From Bog-473 sp963766995 (GTDB lineage: Bacteria; Actinomycetota; Acidimicrobiia; Acidimicrobiales; RAAP-2): 64,000 bases of DNA. The stretch's first letter is position 1, and each line of letters opens with the position of its first letter. The translations under genes and the position numbers were made by a program. A model generated the notes under the pieces. The model worked only from the letters and a program-made list of their open reading frames with translations, was not told the origin of the DNA and ran no database searches. The stretch lies in NCBI GenBank assembly GCA_963766995.1, contig CAVYCE010000003.1, positions 1,426,001 to 1,490,000 on the forward strand, in the 5' to 3' direction. Below are positions 34,855 through 44,105 of the stretch, piece by piece.

Positions 34855-35277
34855 ATGACAACTGGCGGCTATGACCTCGACCTCTCCCGGATCTGGTTGT
34901 TCTCAACCTCTTCCGCCAAAGACATCCGCACCATCCGCAAGGCACTCGAAGAAGTGACGGTGCCGCCGGGTCGGATGCTGTGCGAGCAGGGCACCATCGG
35001 GCGCGAGTTCTTCTTGATCGTGTCAGGCCAGGCGTCGGTGAAGCGCAACAGTCGGCGCATCGCCACTCTCGGACCCGGCCAGTACTTCGGTGAGCTGGCG
35101 TTGCTGGACCGCCGGCCTCGCTCGGCCACCGTGGTGTCCGACACCGAGATGAAGCTGCTGGTGCTCGGTCAGCGCCAATTCAATGGCGTCCTCGACGCCG
35201 TGCCGGCACTGGCTCGCAAAATGCTGGCCGCCATGGCCACTCGCCTGCGCGAATCAGACGACAAGGCTTACAACTAA
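34855..35277 (+). CDS. Cyclic-nucleotide-binding domain protein
   Basis: Single cNMP-binding domain of 140 residues without the DNA-binding helix-turn-helix of Crp/Fnr. VTVPPGRMLCEQGTIGREFF leads into the beta roll, and the phosphate-binding cassette is YFGELALLDRRPRSATVVS, with Glu and Arg in the expected ligand positions. The last helix is rich in Ala/Leu/Arg. Stand-alone domains of this kind usually sense cAMP and contact a partner that is not visible here. ATG 34855 is chosen as the domain start. Confidence 0.75.
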   Translation: MTTGGYDLDLSRIWLFSTSSAKDIRTIRKALEEVTVPPGRMLCEQGTIGREFFLIVSGQASVKRNSRRIATLGPGQYFGELALLDRRPRSATVVSDTEMKLLVLGQRQFNGVLDAVPALARKMLAAMATRLRESDDKAYN

Positions 35278-35370
35278 CCGTTTCGGGAGAGCAGGGTCCG
35301 CGCCCCGAACCTGGGCGTGGTGGAAGACTTTCTGTGTCCGTAGTTCCTCGCCTGGACACAGGAGGTCGAC

Positions 35371-36099
35371 ATGTTCGACGTCAAGAAGCTCACCGCTGAA
35401 TTCATCGGTACCGCAGTCCTCGTCATCATCGCAGTCGGGGTCGCCACCGAGAACTTCGGCTTCAAACTCTTCGGCGGGAGCATCGCCGCTGGCGTGGTCA
35501 CCACCGCCTTGGCCTTTGGACTGGTGCTCATGGCACTCGCCTATGCCATCGGCCCCATCTCGGGATGCCATGTGAACCCGGCCGTCACCATCGGCTTCAT
35601 GGCGGCCGGTCGGATGAAGGTGGCCGAAGGGCTCGCCTACATGGTGGCGCAGTGTGCAGGAGCCATCGGCGGAGCGTTGGTGCTGTGGCAGATGTTCGCC
35701 AACGTTCCCGGCTACAGCCGCAACGTCCAGGGCTTGGGCGCCGACGGATACGGCTCGTACTCCATCACCCATCTGACGCAGACCGGCGCCTTCATCGTCG
35801 AGGTCGTGCTCACGTTCGTGTTCGTGATGGTGGTGCTCATGGCCACCCACAAGGCTGCCATCCAAGGTGCGGCCGGACTGGCCATCGGCATGGCACTGGT
35901 CGTGGTCCACCTAATTGGTATTCCCCTGACTGGCACATCGGTCAACCCGGCTCGAAGCCTCGGCCCGGCACTGGTCTTGGGCGGGCACTCACTCAGCCAG
36001 GTGTGGCTCTTCATCGTCGCCCCGCTGGTCGGAGGAGTGGCTGCAGCCATGGTGCACCTGCTGCTGTCGGGTCGAACCAAGGACGAAGTCGCCGCCTAA
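35371..36099 (+). CDS. Aquaporin (MIP family channel)
   Basis: Water or small-solute channel of 242 residues with six transmembrane helices. Both NPA boxes are present: CHVNPAVTIGF and TSVNPARSLGPA. The selectivity-filter neighbourhood of the second box (Arg after NPA) is standard, and the sequence is closer to AqpZ-type water channels than to glycerol facilitators. ATG preceded by CAGGAGGT. An isolated gene. Confidence 0.9.
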   Translation: MFDVKKLTAEFIGTAVLVIIAVGVATENFGFKLFGGSIAAGVVTTALAFGLVLMALAYAIGPISGCHVNPAVTIGFMAAGRMKVAEGLAYMVAQCAGAIGGALVLWQMFANVPGYSRNVQGLGADGYGSYSITHLTQTGAFIVEVVLTFVFVMVVLMATHKAAIQGAAGLAIGMALVVVHLIGIPLTGTSVNPARSLGPALVLGGHSLSQVWLFIVAPLVGGVAAAMVHLLLSGRTKDEVAA

Positions 36100-36147
36100 G
36101 ACGGCCGGCCGGCCGGAATACGGGCCAAGGCCGCTACCGTCGCCAAT

Positions 36148-36570
36148 ATGGACCTACACGAAGCAATGGCGTTCGTACGCGAACGCAAGCAAGGCGTACT
36201 GGCCACGATCCGCCAAAACGGACGCCCTCAACTTTCCAACATCATGTACGTGACGGGCGACGACGATGCGATGCACATCTCAATTACCGACACGCGGGCG
36301 AAGACCGCCAATCTTCGGCGCGACCCGCGTGCGTCGCTCTATATCGCCGGCGACAGCTTCTGGCAGTACATCGTGGTTGAGGCTGCCGCTGCGCTGACCC
36401 CCGTGGCCTCAGATCCCCACGACGACACGGTGAATCAGCTCGTCGATTACTACAAGGCCGGCAATGGAGAGCATGAAGACTGGGATGACTATCGGGCCGC
36501 CATGGTGGCCGATCGCCGACTGATCTTGACGCTCCGTCCCGAGAACGCTTACGGCATTCTGCCGTCTTAG
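36148..36570 (+). CDS. PPOX-class F420-dependent oxidoreductase
   Basis: Split-barrel protein of 140 residues. The motif VLATIRQNGRPQLSNIMYV and the region TRAKTANLRRDPRASLYI are typical of actinobacterial F420-binding PPOX proteins, which reduce diverse substrates with F420H2. The end YGILPS is unremarkable. Its stop overlaps the stop of the convergent Fe-S protein by 3 bp. Confidence 0.78.
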   Translation: MDLHEAMAFVRERKQGVLATIRQNGRPQLSNIMYVTGDDDAMHISITDTRAKTANLRRDPRASLYIAGDSFWQYIVVEAAAALTPVASDPHDDTVNQLVDYYKAGNGEHEDWDDYRAAMVADRRLILTLRPENAYGILPS

Positions 36571-38582
36571 CCTAAAGATTCCTCGACGAGCTGGGAGAGA
36601 TCGAGGACGCGCACTTCGTCCTCTTTGGAATGGGCGCGGACGGCATCATCGAGCATGATCATGCAGTAGGGGCAGGCTGTAGACACCACGTCGGCACCGG
36701 TACCTAGAGCTTCCTCGGTGCGTTCCATGTTGACGCGCTTGCCGATGTTCTCCTCCAGCCACATGCGAGCACCACCGGCACCACAACAGAATCCCCGCTC
36801 CTTGCAGCGGCGCATTTCCACCTGCTCGACGCCGGGAATGGCGCTCAGCACGGTACGGGGCTCCTCGATCACTCGGTTGTGCCGACCCAGGTAGCAAGGG
36901 TCGTGGTAGGTCACCTTCCCTGTGTAGCCCGTGCCCGGTACCAACTTGCCCGACTTGACCAGGTGCTCCAAGAGCTCTGCATGGTGGATCACTTCGTAAT
37001 TTCCACCGAGCGCCGGGTATTCGTTCTTAATGGTGTTGAAGCAGTGAGGACAGCTGGCGATGATCTTCTTGGCTCCCACACCGTCCAGGGTGGCAATGTT
37101 GGCCTTGGCTTGTTCCTGGTAGAGGTACTCGTTGCCCAACCGGCGCACCGGGTCACCCGTGCATGACTCCTTGGGACCGAGAATGCCGAAGGTGACACCG
37201 GCCCGGTGCAGCATGCGCGCCGTGGCCTGCACTCCCTTCCGGGCCCGCTCGTCCAACGCTCCAGCACAGCCAACCCAGTAGAGATATTCCACGTCGTCGG
37301 GGATGGTGCCGTCGATGATGGGTATCTCGAAGTCCAACGTCTGCGTCCACTCAGCCCGCTTCCCCTGGCCCAGACCCCATGGGTCGCCCTGGTTCTCAAC
37401 GTTGCGCAGCATGAGGCCGGCTTCCGATGGGAACTCCGACTCCATCAGCACTTGGTAGCGGCGCATGTCGATGATGGCATCGATATGTTCAATGTCCACT
37501 GGGCACTCGTTCACGCAGGCACCGCATGTGGTGCAAGACCACAGCACGTCGGGATCGATCACGCTCGGCACTAGTGGTGTGAAGTCACCCTCACCGCCCA
37601 TGAGCGGCGTCGCCGAAGCAAACATGTTGTCTCGCAACGCCATGATGAGCAGCTTGGGCGACAGGGGCTTATCGGTGTTCCAGGCAGGACAGGCTGACTG
37701 GCAACGCCCGCACTCGGTGCAGGTGGCGAAGTCCAGCATCTGCTTCCAGGAGAAGTGCCCAATTTCGCCCACACCGAAGACGGTGTTCTCGTCCACGTTC
37801 TCCATGTCCATGTCTGGCGTCTTGTCCAAGGCGCCCAGCGCTCGCGGCCTCCGGGAGAAGGCCACATTGATAGGCGCCATGAAGATATGCAGGTGCTTGG
37901 AGTACGAGATGAAGACCATGAAGCCGGAAATCACCGCAACATTCAGGATCACAAAGATGGTGGCCAGATCGGCATTGGTGCCCACCCCGAGCGGATGTAA
38001 AAGCTTGGCCAGGCCATCCGAAGCAAAGGCACCCCAGCCATATGGGAACTCGCCAGAGTTCACCTGAGCCGCCCGGTAGAGCAACAGCGTGATCATTACG
38101 CCGGCGATCATGACCAGGACCAACCACGCGGCCCCCGTGTGAGAGCCGTAAAAGCGGGACTGACGCTCCTTCTTGGCTGGGGCATTCTTGATCCGGATGA
38201 GGGTGAAAGTGATCAACGCCAGCAGCACCGCACAGGTAAAGAAGTCCTCGACTGCACCCACCCAATCCCACTGACCGATTCCGGGGATGTGAAACGTCTT
38301 TTGGAAGAGGTCTCCGTAAGCCTCAATGATGGTCAGGAGCAGGATGGTGAATCCCCACATGGTGAAGAAGTGGGCCAGACCTGGAATGGTCCACTGGAGC
38401 AACTTGCGCTGCCCAGCCACCTCAACCGTCTCGGCTTCAACCTTGGGGCGGATGCTGCCCCGGACCCGCTCAGGTGCCGGCTTTCCGGACAGGATGAGCT
38501 TTGACAGCCAATGAAACCGCTTGCCGGCTACCCCGAATCCAACTGCGGTCACCCCAAGGCCCAGAATGATTCTGATCAGCAC
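36567..38582 (-). CDS. Membrane-bound Fe-S reductase (heterodisulfide-reductase-like)
   Basis: Protein of 671 residues combining an N-terminal membrane part (about six helices, to about 245, resembling nitrate reductase gamma) with two 4Fe-4S sites at about 286 (CTECGRCQSACP) and 346 (CTTCGACVNECP). Two CCG domains follow; the second ends in FCCGAGGARMW (about 597). The same arrangement occurs in Mycobacterium Rv0338c-type proteins, thought to pass electrons between quinone and a dehydrogenase. GTG start with GAGGAG. No partner genes are adjacent, so the donor is unknown. Confidence 0.85.
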   Translation of the reverse strand: MLIRIILGLGVTAVGFGVAGKRFHWLSKLILSGKPAPERVRGSIRPKVEAETVEVAGQRKLLQWTIPGLAHFFTMWGFTILLLTIIEAYGDLFQKTFHIPGIGQWDWVGAVEDFFTCAVLLALITFTLIRIKNAPAKKERQSRFYGSHTGAAWLVLVMIAGVMITLLLYRAAQVNSGEFPYGWGAFASDGLAKLLHPLGVGTNADLATIFVILNVAVISGFMVFISYSKHLHIFMAPINVAFSRRPRALGALDKTPDMDMENVDENTVFGVGEIGHFSWKQMLDFATCTECGRCQSACPAWNTDKPLSPKLLIMALRDNMFASATPLMGGEGDFTPLVPSVIDPDVLWSCTTCGACVNECPVDIEHIDAIIDMRRYQVLMESEFPSEAGLMLRNVENQGDPWGLGQGKRAEWTQTLDFEIPIIDGTIPDDVEYLYWVGCAGALDERARKGVQATARMLHRAGVTFGILGPKESCTGDPVRRLGNEYLYQEQAKANIATLDGVGAKKIIASCPHCFNTIKNEYPALGGNYEVIHHAELLEHLVKSGKLVPGTGYTGKVTYHDPCYLGRHNRVIEEPRTVLSAIPGVEQVEMRRCKERGFCCGAGGARMWLEENIGKRVNMERTEEALGTGADVVSTACPYCMIMLDDAVRAHSKEDEVRVLDLSQLVEESLG

Positions 38583-38686
38583 AAATGCTCCTCGTCAGTC
38601 TCGGTCGTCGAACGGCTAGTGGCGGCGGAAGTGCGAGCGCCACCTGGGATTCCTCTGCGCCCCAGACGATAGTGTGACGGACGCTC

Positions 38687-38757
38687 GCGGGCGTAGTTCA
38701 GAGGCAGAACATCAGCTTCCCAAGCTGAGAACGCGAGTTCGATTCTCGTCGCCCGCT
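38687..38757 (+). tRNA. tRNA-Gly (anticodon CCC)
   Basis: Complete 71-base cloverleaf. The acceptor stem GCGGGCG pairs with CGCCCGC. The anticodon arm is TCAGC, loop TTCCCAA, then GCTGA, with anticodon CCC at 38719-38721. The T arm contains GTTCGATT. CCA is not encoded. The anticodon reads GGG. Confidence 0.95.
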
Positions 38758-38760
38758 CTC

Positions 38761-38999
38761 TGTGATGTCGCGAGACATAGGAGACACCTGTGTCAAGACA
38801 TCGTAGACACCAAGTTCACGGTTGTCGGTGGTAGTTCTTGTTCGGATCGATGGTGTGATGAGCCAACGGAGATCCGGCCGGACCCCGGGAGCGCCATGAC
38901 GCTTCAGCCGCCCCATTGAGGCCCGCATGCTGGTGGAGCTGGGTCTAGTCGAACAGCGTTGTGAGGCCGTGCTCAACAACGGAGCGCGAGCCAACGCAA
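38761..38999 (+). mobile_element. Degenerate insertion-sequence remnant, probably IS481-like
   Basis: Just 3 bp after the tRNA begins a stretch with the look of an IS481-type left end: paired AGACAT..AGACACC motifs, then a GTGTGATGAGCC-like stretch, then a truncated reading frame from 38927. That frame starts MLVELGLVEQRCEAVL, which resembles the N-terminus of IS481-family transposases. The similarity is lost after about 25 residues, and the reading frame upstream has stops. It ends where the opposite-strand secreted-protein gene ends, so most of the element is gone. The family call rests on remembered resemblance. Confidence 0.45.
38773..38811 (+). repeat. 16-bp direct repeat in the IS remnant
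   Basis: AGACATAGGAGACACC at 38773-38788 recurs as AGACATCGTAGACACC at 38796-38811, 23 bp apart with 2 mismatches. Such repeats occur at the ends of several actinobacterial IS elements, where transposase binds. Confidence 0.6.
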
Positions 39000-39566
39000 C
39001 TACGACAAATCACCCGCTGATCCAGGGGTACAACTCCAGCTTCCGGTCACGGTCTCTGAGCCCGAGAAGCTGGGTTGAGTAGATGAGGTAATGGAAGGGG
39101 GACCCTCGTACTCCATCACCAGGTTGAGGGAGCCCTTGTTTCCCTTCATGGTGAAGGTTCCGGATGTTTCACTAAATGAACCTTCGGTGCCGTCGAGGCT
39201 GGTGATCCTGGCGGCCTTATTCGCTGTCGGACTGACATGGGCGAACTTATACGTCCCGGCTTTGGGTGCCTGGATGCTCAGGGACCCTGACTTCATGGCC
39301 AAACCGGCAATGGCGATCTTGAGCTTGTTCAGCGAAATGGAATAGGCATCAGGTCCAGTGAGTACGCCGTTGAGAATGACGCACTTGTTCTTATTCACCG
39401 TCACGGTGCCGTTGTAGGAGCCCTTCATGGTGAAGACGTTCACCTTGCTCTTGGCGCTAGCCGCCGATGCCGGTATGAGTGCTGCGGTGGCGCCCAGACC
39501 CAACACAGCTGCGCTCGCCATGACCGCTCGGCTCCACCGAACTGCTTCCTTCGTATTGTTCCTCAT
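39000..39566 (-). CDS. Secreted protein of unknown function
   Basis: Protein of 188 residues. It has a basic start (MRNNTKEAVRWSR), a hydrophobic core and a Sec cleavage region ASAASA at about 32-38. The mature part repeats GSYNGTVTV- and GTFTMKGNKG-type strands and looks like a beta sandwich; two Cys (KNKCVIL and SWSCTPG) may bond. No family recognised. ATG preceded by GGGGAG. The longer frame to 39671 is not used because the signal peptide starts at 39566. Confidence 0.58.
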   Translation of the reverse strand: MRNNTKEAVRWSRAVMASAAVLGLGATAALIPASAASAKSKVNVFTMKGSYNGTVTVNKNKCVILNGVLTGPDAYSISLNKLKIAIAGLAMKSGSLSIQAPKAGTYKFAHVSPTANKAARITSLDGTEGSFSETSGTFTMKGNKGSLNLVMEYEGPPSITSSTQPSFSGSETVTGSWSCTPGSAGDLS

Positions 39567-39826
39567 TTGGCTCCCCGCCCTCCCAGTGAGTTCGTCGCAC
39601 TTCAACCCGCATTTCATTGCTTCTGGCAACCTAGGTCCGAAGGGGTTCGAGCACAAGGAGCCACGGTGCAAACTTCCACGGGGCCATTATGAGATCTCTC
39701 GAGGTTTTGCTCCCTGAACGTGGTCCCCCCTGTGTCTGGTTGAGGAACTACGGGGAAGTCGGCACCGGGAACCTGCTGTCAATATAGGTATGGAAGTCGT
39801 GGCGCAGAGTTGAAGGGCAGCTTGGC

Positions 39827-40705
39827 CTAGAGAGGTGCGTCTCGTGGGGGCGGCCAACCCGGCACGAGGTTGAGCTCCTTACAGAGCGGGCGAGACGAGA
39901 CCATCTGGCCCGCAAAGCGCAATGCGCCTGCGTCAGCGGCCAACCAGCCCGCCACTTCGCCGGCGACCTCGGGTGGTGCGGGCGCATGTCCGGCTTGGAG
40001 GAGTACCTGGTCCATGCCCGATGCCCGCATTGACTCGGTGACGGTGAGCCCAGGAGCGATGCTGAAGGCCAAGATCCCCTGGTTGAAGAACTCCACATGA
40101 CACATGTCGGTGACCCGATGGAAGGCTGCCTTGGCCGCGGCATAGGCCACGCCCCAACCGCCTTGGCCCGCCGGCGCCGGTGGAGTGGTAAATGCCGCCT
40201 CGGACAGCATGTTGACGATCCGCCCCTCACCGCGCTTGAGCATCTGCGGAAGGAGCAGCTGGATCAGAAGAAGTGGATGGAGGTAATCCCCCACCAAGCA
40301 GCGTTCGGCCAGTTCCAAGGGGAGATCGAGCAGGCGGTCCATGGTCCCCGGGCCTTGGTAGATGGCGTTGTTGAACAGCACATCCACGCGTCCCCATCGC
40401 TCCAGTGTCTCCTCGGCCACGTGGCGCACCGACTCCCGATCCATTAGGTCCATGGGGATGATCAGGCAGTCGCGCCCCAGCGCTTCGATCTCCGATGCCG
40501 TGGAAGCCAAGCTGCCGGCGATCGGTCGTGGCGCCGCCGTACTGGCCGAACTGGACGGGTGCGAGCGCCCGTCGCCTTCGGTCACGGTTCGTGCCGTAAT
40601 GACGACGTCGAAGCCGCGGCGGGCCATGGCCAACGCTCCGCATTTGCCGATACCGCGGCTGGCCCCCGTGACCAACGCCACTCTTCGGTCGTCGTTGCTC
40701 GTCAC
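39827..40705 (-). CDS. Short-chain dehydrogenase/reductase
   Basis: SDR of 292 residues. The cofactor motif is TGASRGIG (about 14-21), NNAIYQG follows at about 110, and the catalytic block is YAAAKAAFHR with the Tyr/Lys pair. A 25-residue Ser/Ala-rich insert follows the second strand, longer than usual. Its GTG overlaps the stop of the upstream SDR by one base, so the two are probably translated together. Substrate unknown; sterol, steroid or acyl-CoA metabolism is typical of such pairs. Confidence 0.8.
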   Translation of the reverse strand: MTSNDDRRVALVTGASRGIGKCGALAMARRGFDVVITARTVTEGDGRSHPSSSASTAAPRPIAGSLASTASEIEALGRDCLIIPMDLMDRESVRHVAEETLERWGRVDVLFNNAIYQGPGTMDRLLDLPLELAERCLVGDYLHPLLLIQLLLPQMLKRGEGRIVNMLSEAAFTTPPAPAGQGGWGVAYAAAKAAFHRVTDMCHVEFFNQGILAFSIAPGLTVTESMRASGMDQVLLQAGHAPAPPEVAGEVAGWLAADAGALRFAGQMVSSRPLCKELNLVPGWPPPRDAPL

Positions 40706-41472
40706 TACATCATCCCGGCGATCTGGTGACCCCCATCGACGTGGAGCACTTGGCCGTTGATGTAAGAGGAGGCATCACTCAACAGAAAGACCACGGCATT
40801 GGCGATGTCTTCGGGCCTTCCGGCCCGACGCATTGGGTTGCCGTTGGCCAGTCGAAGTTGCACGTCCTCGGGGACGTTGGCCTCAGCGGTGTCGGTGAGG
40901 ATGAATCCTGGCGCGATGGCATTGGAACGGATGCCGTCCCGGCCGTAGCGGCTAGCCAGGTGCCGCGTGAGTTGATTGATCGCCGCTTTGGACACGCCAT
41001 ATGCCACCCGGGTTGATTCACCGATATCCCCCGTCCCCGATGAAATGTTGACGATGGAACCGCCGCCCCGTTCGGTCATGAATGGAATGGCGTGACGAGC
41101 CAAGAGGAGCGCGCCTCGAGTGTTGGTCTCGAGAACGCGACTCCACACGCCGAGATCGACATCGCCCGCATCAGTGTCCAATCTCGGATGCGTCCACGAC
41201 GCGTTGTGGTCGACTCCGTCTATGCCACCGAACTCCGTCGCTGCGCGACTGACAAATGACACCACCGATGCCTCGCTTCGCACATCGCAGTGAACGGCGA
41301 TGGCTGCACCTCCTGCATCAGTGACCAAGGAAGCCGCAGCGAGCGCTATGTCCAGGTCCACATCGCCGATGGCCACGGAGGCTCCCTCTCGGGCCAAGGT
41401 CAGTGCTGTGACTCGACCGATGCCCGAACCTCCGCCTGAGAGCAGCACCACCTTGTTGTCGAGATGGCCCAT
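40705..41472 (-). CDS. Short-chain dehydrogenase/reductase
   Basis: Classical SDR of 255 residues: SGGGSGIG cofactor loop (about 12-19), DHNASW in place of the usual NNAG, ISSGTG with the catalytic Ser, YGVSKAA with Tyr and Lys, and NAIAPGFILT. The C-terminus VDGGHQIAGMM is usual. The Asn-Ala-Ser reading after strand 4 is a slight deviation. ATG 41472 is the domain start; the frame upstream to 41652 overlaps the divergent patatin leader. First of a two-gene operon. Confidence 0.82.
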   Translation of the reverse strand: MGHLDNKVVLLSGGGSGIGRVTALTLAREGASVAIGDVDLDIALAAASLVTDAGGAAIAVHCDVRSEASVVSFVSRAATEFGGIDGVDHNASWTHPRLDTDAGDVDLGVWSRVLETNTRGALLLARHAIPFMTERGGGSIVNISSGTGDIGESTRVAYGVSKAAINQLTRHLASRYGRDGIRSNAIAPGFILTDTAEANVPEDVQLRLANGNPMRRAGRPEDIANAVVFLLSDASSYINGQVLHVDGGHQIAGMM

Positions 41473-41615
41473 GTGGACGCCAATCGTGGCACAGCGTGCC
41501 TCGTCCTGGACCTTCAACGGCAGGTCGAGCAGGACCCCCACCAGGGAGTATGGATATTCCGAAGGTGAAAAGTCAGTGAATCGTTCCTCCAACAGGTAAA
41601 CAGGAGGTGATGCGT

Positions 41616-42624
41616 GTGACACGAGGAGGATTCGGGAAGCAACCGCGACCAAAGGTCGGCCTCGTGCTCGGCGCCGGCGGGGTGGTGGGGCAGGCGTATC
41701 AAGCCGGAGTGCTGGCCGCCCTTGAGCGCGAGGCCCACTGGGATCCTCGCCACGCCGACATCATTGTCGGCACGTCCGCCGGTTCGGTCACTGGCGCCGC
41801 CCTTCGGGTCGGCGTACCTGCTTCAGACCTGGCGGCATCGGCTGCTGGAGCGCCGCTGTCGCGTCGTGGGGGCGCCCTGTTAGAGCGGATTCTGCCCGAC
41901 GACGGGCCTCTGCCCGTTCCCACCGTGAAGTCGCTCCTCCGCCTGTGGAGCCCGCCCTCCCCGGCGCTACTCAATCGGGTAGTCCACCGGCCGCTGTCCT
42001 TCCGTCCCGAAGTAGCAGCCATGACTATGGTCCCCCGAGGACAGGTCGACATCACTGCTCGAGCACGCGCCCTCGACGCGTTCATCGGCGACAAATGGCC
42101 CGAGGGGCTGCGCATCTGCGCCGTCCGCCGTTCGGATGGCGCTCGTATCGTGTTCGGCCGGGACGACGCACCCCCGGCCCGATTGGCGGATGCCGTGCTG
42201 GCGTCCTGCGCCATACCTGGCTATTTCACTCCCATCACTATTGACGGCAAGGAATACGTCGATGGCGGAGTGCACTCGATCACCAATGCAGATGTGCTGC
42301 GCGCTCGAAGGACTCGACACCGTGGTGATCGTGTCCTCCATGTCGGCGTCGCACGGCAATGCGCACGGTGCCGACGGCCTCTTGCGACGCTCCGTACACC
42401 GACGCATGGAAAGGGAGATCGTTCGCCTCGAAGAGGCTGGTGTAGCGATCATCCGATTGGAGCCCGGTGGCGAGTCCCGCCATTCCATGGGACTACGGGC
42501 GATGGCCGAAGATCGGGGGCCTCGTGTCGTTGAGGCGGCGTACGAAGAGACGAGGAAGCGGATTATCTCCACCCCGTTCTTTTCGAGCTTGGCCGAGACG
42601 GTACGCACTGCCGCTGCCGTCTAG
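41616..42624 (+). CDS. Patatin-like phospholipase (frameshifted)
   Basis: Lipid acyl hydrolase of about 335 residues after repair. VGLVLGAGGVVGQAYQAGVL contains the oxyanion Gly-rich loop, IIVGTSAGS the Ser nucleophile, and YVDGGVHS the catalytic Asp. One extra base at about 42299-42302 breaks the frame; the rest (LEGLDTVVIVSSMSAS to the end TVRTAAAV) reads in the other frame. The GTG at 41616 is chosen because the strong AGGAGG site at 41602 is 8 bases away; ATG 41610 is too close. Likely acts on membrane or storage lipids. Confidence 0.78.
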
Positions 42625-42704
42625 GCCTGACGGTGGGCCAGGAGACGTCTCTCCTGCTTGGTAGTACCGTTCGGCTCTGAATCCCGGTCTGAAGGGAGTG
42701 CACA

Positions 42705-44102
42705 GTGTGCGCTGATCGCCTGAGCCCACTAGACGCCTCGTTCCTCCACATAGAGGACGACGTGAGCCACATGCACATTGCCTCGGTGGCCATCTTCGAG
42801 GGCCCGCAGCCTCCGTTCGAGGACATTGTCGCCATGGTCGACGCCAAGTTGGGTCTGGTGCCCCGCTACCGCCAGGTGGTGAAGTTCGTCCCCTTCGATC
42901 TGGGCCGGCCCGTGTGGGTGGACGATCCGCACTTCAACATCGAGTACCACCTCCGTCACACGGCGCTACCCGCTCCCGGCGGTGAGTCCGAGCTGCGCAA
43001 ACTGGTGGGACGGGTGATGTCCCAGCAGCTCGACCGCTCCAAGTCGCTGTGGGAGATCTGGGTCGTCGGAGGCCTGGAAGATGGTCGTTGGGCCATGTTG
43101 TCCAAGACGCACCATGCCATGGTCGACGGCGTCGCCGGCACCGACCTACTAGCCGTGATCATGGACCTCAGTCCCGAGGTGACGCGTCCCGATGTGGCCC
43201 CGTGGCAGCCGCGTCCCACTCCGTCCGGAGCCAAGCTGGCGGGTGACGCCCTGACAAACATGGTGCGCTCTCCTTACGAGCAACTGCGCGCCGCACGGGC
43301 CAGCACGAGAGTGGTGCGGCAGACCGCCTCCTATGCCAAGGACGTGGCCAGCGGTGTGGTGGCTATGGCCGGGCTGGTCCGAGCCACACCGGTGTCAAGC
43401 CTGAACGGACCCATCGGTCCGCATCGTCGGTACGCCTGGGCCTCCACATCGGTTGACGACATCAAGAAGATCCGCAAGGGATTAGGCGGCACGTTCAACG
43501 ACGTGGTGCTGGCCTCCATCACCAATGGATTCCGCGAGCTACTCCTTTCGCGTGGCGAGGACGTGGATCGGGTGGTGCGCACACTGGTCCCGGTGTCGGT
43601 CCGACCCGCGACTCGAGCGGCAAGGCGGTGGGCGACGGCACGTTCGAGAACAAGGTGTCGGCCATGTTCGCCGAACTCCCCATCAACATTGAGGATCCGA
43701 TTGAGCGCCTGGCGGCCATCACCAGCGCAGATGGATGGCCTGAAGGATTCCAAGCAGGCCCTGGCCGGAGAGGCGCTGACCTCCATGTCCGGCTTCGCGC
43801 CGCCCATGCTCTTGGCCATGGGCATGCGCCTGGCCACACGTGCGGCGCAGCGCAACGTGAACACGGTCACCACCAACGTGCCCGGCCCTCAGTTCCCTCT
43901 GTACGCGGCTGGTCGGAGAATGATCAGAGCCTTCCCGTATGTTCCGCTGGGGGGTCAGATTCGGATCGGTATCGCCATCTTCTCCTATGACGGCGAGGTG
44001 AACTTCGGCATCACGGGTGACTACGACACCACGGCCGATCTCGACGTTTTGGCCGGTGCCATTGAGGACGGGATGACGCAGATGTTCAAGCTCTGCCCCT
44101 GA
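42705..44102 (+). CDS. Wax ester synthase/diacylglycerol acyltransferase (WS/DGAT) (frameshifted)
   Basis: Acyltransferase of about 465 residues that makes triacylglycerol or wax esters. The catalytic HHxxxDG motif reads HHAMVDG at about 136-142. LSPLDASFLHIEDD is the usual start, and NVPGPQFPLYAAGR and the C-terminal FSYDGEVNFGITGDYD are family blocks. A base is missing near 43612 and one is extra near 43731, so about 40 residues read wrongly; in the other frame they give the expected GDGTFENKVSAMFAELP. GTG start with GAAGGGAG. Lipid storage alongside the patatin is a sensible context. Confidence 0.85.
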   Translation: MCADRLSPLDASFLHIEDDVSHMHIASVAIFEGPQPPFEDIVAMVDAKLGLVPRYRQVVKFVPFDLGRPVWVDDPHFNIEYHLRHTALPAPGGESELRKLVGRVMSQQLDRSKSLWEIWVVGGLEDGRWAMLSKTHHAMVDGVAGTDLLAVIMDLSPEVTRPDVAPWQPRPTPSGAKLAGDALTNMVRSPYEQLRAARASTRVVRQTASYAKDVASGVVAMAGLVRATPVSSLNGPIGPHRRYAWASTSVDDIKKIRKGLGGTFNDVVLASITNGFRELLLSRGEDVDRVVRTLVPVSVRPATRAARRWATARSRTRCRPCSPNSPSTLRIRLSAWRPSPAQMDGLKDSKQALAGEALTSMSGFAPPMLLAMGMRLATRAAQRNVNTVTTNVPGPQFPLYAAGRRMIRAFPYVPLGGQIRIGIAIFSYDGEVNFGITGDYDTTADLDVLAGAIEDGMTQMFKLCP

Positions 44103-44105
44103 AGG

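Noticed and set aside
36110..36125. GGCCGGCCGGCC palindrome after the aquaporin gene
   Set aside because: Short GC palindrome with no T tract; not enough for a terminator or operator call.
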